Positions 34,201 to 46,200 of a stretch of 64,000 bases of DNA are shown piece by piece. The DNA is taken from NCBI RefSeq assembly GCF_026151205.1, contig NC_087083.1:5868460-5932459 (forward strand). Direction: 5' to 3'. How positions within the stretch are numbered: the stretch's first letter is position 1; the number at the start of each line of letters is the position of its first letter. The notes beneath the pieces are model-generated. The model did not search any database. It worked only from the letters and a program-made list of their open reading frames with translations, and was not told the DNA's origin. This DNA comes from Bolinopsis microptera (taxonomy: Eukaryota > Ctenophora > Tentaculata > Lobata > Bolinopsidae). The position numbers were made by a program, and so were the translations under genes.

Positions 34201-37200
34201 AGGCACAGTACCTATTTAACGAAATATAGGGAATATAACTTATTAATCACACTAAAGCTATTAATAGCTTTAACTTATTTTATCAAATTGTATAGGGACC
34301 CAGGAAAAGGCCCCAAGAGGAGGAGGAGGAGGAGGAGGAGGACTGGGGAGGAGGAGGACTGTTGAGGACTGATGAGGAGGACTGAGGACGAGGAGGAGGA
34401 GTAGAAGGAGAACTGAGGAGGGGAGGAGGAAGAGGACTGAAGAGGACTCAGGAAGACCCAGGAGGAGGACCCAGGAGGAAGACCCAGGAGGAGGAGGAGG
34501 AGGACTCAGGAGGATGACTCAGGAGGAGGAGGACTCAGGAGGAGGACTGAGGAGGAGGACTGACGATGACTGAGAAGGAGGAGGACTGAGGAGTACTGAG
34601 GAGGATGGCTGAGGAGGATGGCTGATGAGGATGGCTGAGGAGGATGAATGAGGAGGATGACTGAGAGGGAGGAGGAGGACTCAGGATGAGGACTCAGGAG
34701 GAAGAGGAGGAGGAGGACTCAGGAGGAGGACTTAGGAGAAATGAGAAGGAGGACTGAGGAGAACTGAAGAGGACTGAGGAGAACTGAGGAGGACTGAATA
34801 GGAGGAGGAGAAGGAGGGGGACTGGGAGAGGACTGAGGAGGAGGCTAGGAGGACTGGTGAGAAGGATGATTAGGAGGACTGAGGACCGAGGACTGAGGAC
34901 CGAGGACTGAGGACCGAGGAGGAGGAGGAGGAGGACCCAGGAGGAGGAGGACCCAGGAGGAGGACTGAGGAGGACTGAGGAGGATGGCTGAGGAGGATGA
35001 CTTTGAAAATATAGGGTACCGAACGGACAAAAAACATGATATAATAGCAAAAATTGAACATTTTATTTAGCAATTTAGGTGTCCATTAATGTCCGCTAAA
35101 GTCCGTATATGTCCGTCTATGTCCGCCTATGTCCGTCTATGTCCGCCTATGTCCGTCTATGCCCGCCTATGTCCGCCTATGTCCGCCTATGTCCTGTCTT
35201 TTTTGGATTCTATGAGACAAGCGGACATAGACGGACGTGACACCCCCCCTCTATAAGTGTTACAACATAAGCTTATGAGCGAGAAATGATCTGAAGTTCA
35301 GACAGGTTGCAAAACACCAGGTTTGTACCTACGAGCTGGAGATATGTCAGGTGTGGCAATTTAAATACATGTAAAAAGGAGAAGAGAGCGTGATTATCCT
35401 CGTTCAATGTTAATTCATATCAGTCTGACAACGTTATAGTTGTTACCATGACAACATTATTTTTGTTAACATGACAAAACTATAGTTGTTAGCGTGATCC
35501 CAGAGCTGTTACGTAACAAACAGATAGCAACATTTTGTAAGCTCCTTAACCTAGATCTTAATATTATTTAACTGTTTTGAAACTTTGTGATGCTTTCATG
35601 TAAACCTGAGTGTTTTCTAGACTTCGGGTGATTTCTTTAATTCAGAAAGTATTATCGCTTATCATCATGGCTTCTCTGCATATTTTATAATCACATGTTG
35701 TAAATAAACTTATGATTCAGTATGGTAAGATACCTGCTCTATTAGCATATCATACTACATGTTGTAAATAAACTTATGATTAAGTATGGTAAGATACCTG
35801 CTCTTATTACTACTAACGATACAAACACTGGACGGTGCTAAGATAACATATAAGAAGCTAGACTTTACCCAAGATCTGCCAGTGCTCATATCACCGCTGA
35901 GGGTGGGGGACTCCTTTTACTTCAGAGCAACTTATAAACAGGTTTGGAGGATAGTTGGTGAAAGCATTATGACCGAGAATCACGCAGTTTATTTGGTGTT
36001 TCAGTCGAAGATTTGTAATTTTTAAAATTTCCGTCATTATAATCATAAGAAAATGTTGGCGATTTAAAAAATAAGATATTTTGGTGTTGAACGACTCAAC
36101 GAGTTTACAATCTTAGGTGTTGTAAGTCGAATTTTCTAGTGTATTTTTCAGGTTGAAGTTAAAAATCGTGCTTCTATAAATTTTCTGGAAAGAGCTGAGA
36201 TCAAAGACAAAGTTTTCCTCTTCCAGCTGAGATTCAATCAAGCTGAGATTCAATCAAACTCTAGTGACTACACTGTAACAAATACAGGTTGTGATTTTCT
36301 GTTTTTATCTTTATTGCTTCTTGATTATAACCAAAATTAAACTAATCTTTCGGTATTTTAAAATTTTATCTAAGAAAGTAAGTAGATAATAATATGTCCT
36401 ATTCCTTTATTTCCGAATGCATTTCAGTTCTGAATGGTACCTTGGGCTATGTCAATAGAAACAAGTTCCCATCATCTTTCACAAGAAACGATCAGGAAGT
36501 GGAGATACTGATAAAACTCAGCGCCACCCAATATTTAGTGTGGGTAAACAAAGAATTACAGGTAACTTAAAATTCTTATTACTATTAAGCTATTAGTACC
36601 TGACATTTTATTGAAAGGCAAGTCTATTGAGACTGAGAGTGCATTACAATAGGGACCAAAGACTTGATCGTGGATAATTTCCCAACAAGCTGATGACAAA
36701 TAATGAATCGGTGAATTACGAATATTTCACAGGCTACTATAGTTTCTAAATTTCAGAATAATTTGATGGACAATAACAGGGAAGGTTTGGAGTTCCACAA
36801 GGCAGCCTCCGTTGAGGTTATCAACAGCCACAGTTTGGAGTTCACAGGGGTTTCGCGAGGGTTTTATTTTGGTGAGTTTTATGATTTGTCGTCAACTGCC
36901 TAGCTCAGTTAAATGAAGTTGAGGCTATCGCAACATTGACAACCATTATTGTTTTGTTATTAAGTAGGAAGGTAATTATTATTAAATTTATTATTATTGA
37001 TATTAATTATTTAATTAATTATTTACTCAATTTGGTGAACAACAGTTGGGATATTGTTGTTTACCATGGGTTACGTGTTGCATGCTATCGTCTTCTCAAT
37101 TATATTCTTTAAAATATATTAATTCCAAATCTAGATTTCATATTACATAGCATTAATAATGAAATAATATCCTACTGCATAACAAGATGATATCCTAAAT

Positions 37201-40200
37201 AACAAGGTACAGTTGGATCAGAATTAGCATTCAACATGTAACTTTACTTACATCGTAAATTACGTGTTATAATTTAAGATTGAAAAGTAAAATCTAATCC
37301 TAAACCCAACAAAATTGAACTGAAACAAGGTATGACAAGAATCCTACCGCTACCTGGGTATGTACGGTATGTAAGGTATGTAATATGTACGGTATGTAAG
37401 GTATGTAAGGTATGTAAGGTATGTATGGTATGTAAGGTATGTATGGTATGTAAGGTATGTAAGGTATGTAAGGTATGTAAGGTATGTAAGGTATGTAAGG
37501 TATGTAAGGTATGTAAGGTATGTAAGGTATGTAAGGTATGTAAGGTATGTATGGTATGTATGGTATGTAAGGTATGTATGGTATGTAAGGTATGTAAGGT
37601 ATGTAAGGTATGTAAGGTATGTAAGGTATGTAAGGCATGTAAGGTATGTAAGGTATGTAAGGTATGTAAGGTATGTAAGGTATGTAAGGTATGTAAGGTA
37701 TGTAAGGTATGTAAGGTATGTAAGGTATGTAAGGTATGTAAGGTATGTAAGGTATGTAAGGTATGTAAGGTATGTAAGGTATGTAAGGTATGTAAGGTAT
37801 GTAAGGTATGTAAGGTATGTAAGGTATGTAAGGTATGTAAGGTATGTAAGGTATGTAAGGTATGTATGGTATGTATGGTATGTATGGTATGTATGGTATG
37901 TAAGGTATGTAATATGTACGATATGTATGGTATGTAAGGTATGTACGGTATGTACGGTATGTACCTGAATGGTGAGATCGTCTAGATCTATCCTGGTATT
38001 CTCCGCCTCCATCCTCTCGATATCCAGTATCTCCCTCTGTAGGGTACCCAGTTGTGCGTCTATCTCAGCTAGCTGACTCAGCAGTGCTTCTCTTTTCTGA
38101 GGGATAAAAGGTTAGTTTCAGTACTTGACAAGAAGGCGGAGGGGGTCAATCATTTTATTATTTCTAATATAATTTTAAAGTAAATAATGAAATTACAGTA
38201 TAAGCACTCATGAGCATGTGCGATTCATTTCTTTTTTATAACACCCATTTTCCCCGAACCGAAGGCTCAAAAAATCATTGCATGTGGACAGTAAATGATA
38301 GAACAGAGCCTACCTCATTATCGATATTAGGTTCGCTCTGAAGCATATTGATAATAGAACCAAAGGAGAGTCTAGCAATGTTGATCTGTTCTTTAAGAGC
38401 TGCTAGTCTTCTCAAGTGAACTTGTTTCTCTTGTTGTAATCTTCCTTCTAGATCATTCCTCTCTTTCAGTACTGCTTCAAACTGAGGGGGTTGGTGGTTA
38501 AAGTGGCTGCGAGCTAGTATAATCCCTAGTATAGGGTATGTCAACGGAGGTGGAACTATTTTTATCAATACTGACTTGAAGATCCTCTCTCTGCTTACAT
38601 CTACTTTTAGTTTAAAAGAAGCAGTTTGATCCACGATATCTCTAACTTTTAGATGACCTTGAATTATTGAAACCTATTATTGTTTAGATATACTTTTAGA
38701 TTACTTAGAAGTTAATCGATAGAAGTAGGTATTCAAAAACATTGGATAATTTGTAATAATGGAAATATAAAAGTTTTATATAATACCAGTTTCACCTTTT
38801 ATTTCTTACTTACAATGATATAAAATACTCACTCAAGCTCATTGATAAGCTCAGTTACCTTATATGGTAGTGTTACTATGGTTACTCTGGTTACTGTTAC
38901 TCACGTCATTCTTAAGCTCATTGATGAGCTCAGTGTCCCTCATCTGTCTGTACACAAAGTCTCTGATGCGGTCGGACTGCTCGTTAACTGTGTTTTGTAA
39001 TTGTTCGTTCGATCTGAGGGTCAATTATTCGTTATATTAATTAACCAGCAATTTATAGAAATTCATTTATTAGAAATTTATAATTTCAAAATTTCGTAAA
39101 CCTTTTGGCGCGCTATTTACAGCAAGTCCAAAACCTGAATTTTTGATATTTTAGGTCCATTTTATGATCCTCTGTATGACAAATAAGAAGAGACTGAACG
39201 AGATGGCCGATATTTTGTAGTTAGATAATTACAGATAGCACAATGTCATTAATCCAGCTTACAGCTATAATAGCCAATACAAAGCCCTGTTATTATCATT
39301 AGCAATTATCATTACCACCCACAGCTCGTTAGTAGTCTGACTACTGACAACAGTATCATGATAATAACACTTCAGAGCCTCCACAGCTCTATACTCTACA
39401 GCACCACAATAACCCTGTTCCCATGCGTGATAATCACAATCTTACTCACCTCAAACTGTCAAAGACACTGATCTCACCAGCTCTTGCATTTGATATATTA
39501 ATTACAGGTCTTCCATCAGGCGTATAATTCTATTGACAAAACCGCTGCTTCTAAGAGTAACCAACTAAATCAATAGAGTTGGAGGTGACGGGACTGATTT
39601 ACCTACCACTTCCACTAAAATTCATGGGTCCACAGGGGTGAAATTTGGGATCTGAGAGCTTTTGGGCCCCGAAATACCCTTAATTAAGATTCAATGGACG
39701 TATGTGATGCTCTTGAAAAGCCTTTGAAAAGAGATCAAAGGACCTTAACGTCCATCGTTTCCTGAGCACTTCACTTGAAATTGCTTTTTAGTCAGAGGTT
39801 CAGTGAGCAGGTTGCGTCACGTGAGCAGGTTGCGTCACATGAGCAGGTGACGTCACGTGAGCAGGTTGCGTCACGTGAGAAGGTCGCGTCACTTCCACCC
39901 CGTACTACTGACTATGTACGTACTGAACAACTTTTCCCCCAAGGTTTGGTACTCTGTCACTTTGCAGAAGAATCATGATTATTTAGTATAGGATCCATAA
40001 TTTTCACATCTTATTTCAAAGTGAGGTCAAAACAATTTCCCAATAGTCACACATTTCTGCATCACCCACGACTGTCCACACTTAGAAAAGTTAACCAAAA
40101 GAGTAAACCGCTGATTTAGTCAAAACCCAGGGGGCCTCCTTCGCCACCTCATCGCTCCCCTTCGACCCCAATACCATATCTCCACCTAGTACAACCTCTG

Positions 40201-43200
40201 AATTACTGACATATGTGATATTACTAAGCTTTTGATAAGGTTTCTCTGTATTTGTGCGGCTGTAAAGTCGGCTGTATTAAATTTGCCATCCATTGTAAAT
40301 GTTTCTTACGCCATGGGGGGCTCCAGTCTGTACTAACTTTACCATCGGCCGTAACCACGTCATTCAGTTACCCTATATGATAGTGTTACTATGACGATGT
40401 TACCATAGATGGTGGGGACTCCAGTCTGTAATAATTTAACCATCGGACGTAACCATACAATTACTTCCTAACTTCTTACTGCTCTGTAATGAAGTAGCCT
40501 CCCTGTAATATAGTAGCCCCTCTTTTCTTAAGCCTCTTTATTTGCAGTACTATGCTGTGAAGAGCAAACAGTCCGCACCTGCCCTCGATTATTTTGTAGC
40601 TTATTTAGTGTTTGATACGCTATGAGGGTTCGTAGTACGTGTGATTATTGTTGAAATCTTCTTCTTCTTCGTAGGGGGCAGTGGTATTTACTACTAAGGA
40701 ATAGATCAAAACCACTATAAGATAGAGCATTGAAGCCCTGTGCTTACCCCGGTAAAGTTAATCTGTGCAGAAAGCAAGGTTAAGCCTTAAGTGGCACAAT
40801 GATTAAGTTGAAATCATTGTGCCACTTTGACAATTCGAGATATTATTACAGTTCCAGATATAATCAGGTCTCTGAAATGTATGGTTTTGCTAGCAGCTGG
40901 TTTTTTGTTGTTCAGGGAGGCTCAAAAATATGTTGTATTATCGGGAGTGAGAAGCCTTTAATTTTGTAATAATTTTTCTCTGAAATTGTGGATTTTTACT
41001 AGGTAAAAAGCCAGATCCATTGGCCTAAGAATGCGCATTTAATTAGTTACAACGATTGCTGTAATTAGTTTTGAGTCCTGTAACTTTCTGTGAACTGTTC
41101 AATTAATCTGAAAGTTTAGGATTTGTTCAGGGTACTATGTTTCTAAATGTGGCCGGAAGGTGGCAATTTAGAACGGTTTTTATGTCTCTTTTTATTCCGT
41201 GCTGCCTCTTTGAAGATGCACTAATTGTGTCGAACTTCATTTGTTACTCCCTGCAGCCCTGCTCAAAATTTCGCTGTTGAACCCGTACAACTTTATTATC
41301 AACGCAATGGTTTGAAAGAAATAGGAACTTTCAATGTCTAAGATAAAAACTTCACGTAATTTTTTACCTTCTTGAGTGATATACCTTGCTTAACTAACCC
41401 AGTCCGATCAAGAAGCTAGGTCCCACACACCTTGTTACTATGGTGACATTATATCTTTGTGTAACTATGGTAACTAACCCATCCCGATTTAGAAGCTAGG
41501 TCCCACACGCCTTGCTCTGGCTTGGTGTGTACATAAGAAGAGGATGGCTGATTTGACCCGTGTTGTATTGGTGCTGAATCTTTTAGTCATTACTCTTGCA
41601 GATTCAGAAGAAAAAGATCTTACATTTGGTAAGGAGAAGAAACGTTTACTCCAAATAAGTTTACTCCAAATAAGTTTACTCCAAATAAGTTTACTCCAAA
41701 TAAGTTTACTCCAAATAAGTTTACTCCAAATAAGTTTACTCCAAATAAGTTTGTTGTCTTTGTGTTGTAATCAATGACCATCCAATTATAGAATGATTGA
41801 TTGACCACCTGAAACTAACTATAACATTTTATAGAATTTCAAGAACTTAGAGTTGCACTAATGATCGGTACATCCCACCAGAAAAAGCCGTGGAAAAATG
41901 CAAGGAAGGCGGAATGGTACTGTCCTGTCCTAAAACAACATCAGATATAGATAAACTGTACGATCATATGAATGACATGGGGACTTTCGGTATCTGGACT
42001 GGAATCTACAAGAATGGTGAGTATAATCCCAAATAAAAATGTTCGTTTTTAAAAATTATGGAGATGGATTTTTAGCACGAATCACACAAACATTCTGTTC
42101 GAATTGCACACAATTCATCTGTTATCTGTTACCGATTTAGGTATTATTATAATAAAGATCCATGTCTGTATAGTCGCTGGATAATAATTCAACGACATAT
42201 TTATTACTCATGTCGTAAAAAACTCATAGTTTTATCATTTCTATTTCAGGTGATGACTGGGAATGTGAGGAACAAGAAGTGACAGAAAAGATCCTAGAAG
42301 CACTGTCATGTGGATCAGGCCCCGCAACTAGGTACGTCAACTATCAACTTTTTATTATTTTCTTAATTTAAAACAAAATTGTTGAATTGTAAAAAAAAAT
42401 ACTATTGAGTTTTACTATCATTCAAAAAATCGTTCAAAAAAATATTCAAATGTTCAAAAATGTTCAAAAATGTTCAAAAAAATGTTCAAATGTTCAAAAT
42501 GTTAATTTGAAACCTCTACCAGTGATAAGTACAGTTATGTAAATGCACTTGAGGGCAGATGTCTGGATTTCACTGATTCTGGCGACGCGGTCAAAGGGTT
42601 CCTCTGCTCCTCTAATGATGACGTCATTACTATTGGTAGGTTGGAAACGGTCTTAGATAAGAGCTATCCAAAACACATACCATATTTTGTTGGGTTTTTA
42701 TCTATCAAACAGCATGTTCATTGTTCAGCATGTTCCCACATTTAAAGATTAACCAAGTTGATTCAGTGACTCTGTATATTCACATGACTTTGCATCACTT
42801 TACCATTTCAGCCACAATCTCTTCGATAGCCATTAATTTGAATGTTGTATGTCATAATAAGCATCAGATTACATCAAGTGTTTCGTACATTCAGCGTACA
42901 CGTATACATTATATGCAATCATAAAAACAATATTTCATATTGTGATTTGTTTGTGAACTGCCTGACCAATTAAAAATTACCTCGTTACAATGTATCAAAG
43001 TTGCATGTATTTAATATCTATGTAATATGTTATACGAATAACGAATACCATGAACTCAGTCGAGAGAAACTCAGGAACTCAGGATGTTCAGTTTTGAACA
43101 TGATACCGATTCCAAGTAATAAACTTAACTCAGATATGAATATCGAAATGCGGTGTTTTTTTTTTCAAATGAAATAACTTGGTGCTCGTTTGAATAATTT

Positions 43201-46200
43201 AAGCAGGATATTATCAGCACACTGTTTAACGGGAGGAAGGATTGTCACTTAATCTGGAACAATGATGTTCAATCAGGTAAGTAGAAGGATATCAAAATTA
43301 GCAAATTGGTTCGTATTAATGTTTATGATTTGATACAAATTATGAAATTGTTTATAAATATGTGCCGGTTTTAAAAAACGTTGCTGACTTCTTGATATAT
43401 ATTATTGAGTTGAATGCTGTAAGTGTAGATATAATTATAAGAGATCGTTAACATACATAAAGGTGAACCACCCTAGGAGGGAGGGGTTTACTGGCTCGAA
43501 AAAGGTCATTTCTACACAATAGCCGTATGTCAAGTGGCTTATAGCTCGGGATCTAGATTCTAGAGCGACCAAAATTAGGCTTTCGTAATATTTGAACAAC
43601 TCCTCACAGTACGTGTACACTGGGTAATTCTGATTGGCAGAGGCTCAATTCTGATATTCTAGAAGAGAGATAGTATAAAAGAATAATTTAGCTTGCCAGG
43701 GGTTGGATAGAGGAAGAATATGAATAATATCTTAGCGGCGGCTTATATTTGCAGTGAGCAGCGAGTTGCTCATGTTTATTGAGCAATGTCATCTTACTGA
43801 CCAAGGATATGTGGCGCGGCCACCTTCAAGGTTTTATAGGACTGAGCTTAGTACACTTTGGTTTGTCAATACAGTCGACTGATTTGCTGTGCTATTACTT
43901 TATCGCACTTAAATTTGGGTTGAAACATTAAATGGAAATGTCGTGATTATATTAATATATAAGTATGAGCGCTAAGCCCCCCGGCCCAGCACTCTCGTAA
44001 TGTTCCTCCAATACAAAGTCCGATAAGGTATACTCGTAGTGCGGAAGTGTCTTACAAATGACCAGTTTAGATTCAAGGCATGAATATTTATCTCAATCTC
44101 GACGGATTTAGATGGAGATCTTCAGAGAGTTATTCAAATATTCAAATATTCAAATATTCAAATATCCAGGGAATTATAGATATCAGATATGAGGGTCATA
44201 GTACCACATGGATTTTCATGTTGAGCGTCTTGAGCGCAGGAATCATTTGCAACATTTGGGAGCGACTATTAAGTTATGAGCGTGAATTTTCTTTTCTGAA
44301 TGTAATATTACACATAAATATTAAATATGCAAATAGACACGAGAAATGGCGCTGCTTTACACCGCGTGGAGCCAGTTGTCACCTCGACAATGTTGGGGAA
44401 CTAAAATAAGTAGAGGAGGTTAAAAATTGTTTGTCTTTTCGTGCAAAATTGTTCGTCCTTGCCCACCTTTTTGGACGATAAGACCTATATATTATATAAG
44501 TCTTATTGTCCAAAAAATTTATAATATATAAAATCATTATCCCTCTAGTTCTACAGCTAACAAGAAAATGTTCCTTTTTGTTTTCTTGACATTGGTGCCG
44601 CCTTTGAAATGTGGTGAGTAAATATTTTATGGTTACTCGTTCATACATTCATTGTTCTTGTTCAGTGTTTGCACCTATCAATGGTCTTGCTTAAGTTTTA
44701 ATAAGACCCTCGTGAAAAAAATTCAAAATGCGTTCAAGTTTGTCCAATTGGTCAGAAAATTAAAATCTAAATCCGTTTCACTTTAACTTGAATTTGCAGG
44801 TTTGATTCCAATCAGGAGCGTCGTCATGACAACAGGACGTCCCGATCACCCAGCAACCCACTTATTCGATGGAGACTACGCAACATTTGCACACAGTTGC
44901 TGCATTGGGGTCCACCTTAATGGATTTATCATCTCAATAGAACTCCCGTCAACCTATATAATATCCCGGATACGAGTAGTTAATAGACAGGATACTTGGA
45001 ATAGAATTGTAGGATTTAGCGTATACATCGTGAATAAGATCGAAACAGAGGTCAACTGCGGAAGTTTTACTGAAGGGAAGTTAGAGTATGATTTTATTCA
45101 GGCAGGAGTTGGAGATAAGGTAGAGATAAGAAAGCAGGGGATTGTAGGGGTAGTTAATCTAGGAGAGGTGGAGATCTACGGTGTTCTAGGTTTAAAAACA
45201 TTATTTTTACTGCACATTTACTCTGAGTATCTCAATACTTTGTCATGACGTTTTCTGTCCTTGATTTCTCTTATTTTAGATAGGAATCTACGTACTGAAA
45301 TTATGCAAATAATGACAATGTAGTTTCACAATGGCAGACCAGTCGAAATGTCGTTTTATATCTATTAATGATTCCGATAAAAGATTTAAAGGTACGTTTC
45401 TTGACTCCTAACACCATGTAGATGACAGAAACCAAAAAGTCATATATTTTCAGCCAAGTGCTCCGTCAACTCCAATCTAGATGTCATGGTAGCAGACTCT
45501 GAGTTACCAGCTGAAGATGAAACAGAAATATCCTACAGCTGCCCACGAAGACAAGCAAAGAAAGGGAAAGACGTCAGGGCTGTTTGTCAAGACGGTACAA
45601 TAAACTTTGTTCCTGGTGGATATCCGGATTGCTCCATAATAGGTCGGTATATTTTAGTCAGGGACTTATATGAACTTTAAAACTGTTTCCTTAAACCTTT
45701 CTAGGGGGGTTTGAGGCAGTTTTAAATTTCTGCTGAAAAATATTATAACTTTTGATAATATTTTCATCAGTACATTTGATTCACTGATAGCATTTTCTGG
45801 AATTAATTTTGCATGATAAAGAGTGATCTTAAGCACTACAAAGTTTTAATACTTTCAACACTACTATACAACAAATAATTTGAGTAAATGGCATTCAACA
45901 TGGCCGCTGGATTACTGATGACGACTGCTTAAAGACAGACGAAACTATAGTATAAAGGGCTGCGAAAAGTGCGACGAATTGGAATTTATTTATTGTTTTT
46001 TTCTGAATCTGGCGTAGTATCATTGCTTCATAGGCTTTATTGAAATGACGAATGGCCCAAACAGCACTAGAAAGATATTATACAACATAAGACGGGAGTA
46101 CAGATTCATCTAATCTTCGAAGAGACTTCACAGATTACACTACCAGTACAGGCACATGTAAATCAGGTAAAACAGTTCCCCCTGTCACGTGACTAATAAA

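Noticed and set aside
34694-35073. Ser/Pro/Leu-rich minus-strand ORFs
   Set aside because: Antisense of a purine tract inside a foldback element.
37300-38012. ORFs of Tyr-Ile-Pro, Tyr-Leu-Thr and Val-Cys-Lys repeats up to 220 codons
   Set aside because: Products of the 9-bp minisatellite. Only the start of the minus frame overlaps a real exon (38096-37965).
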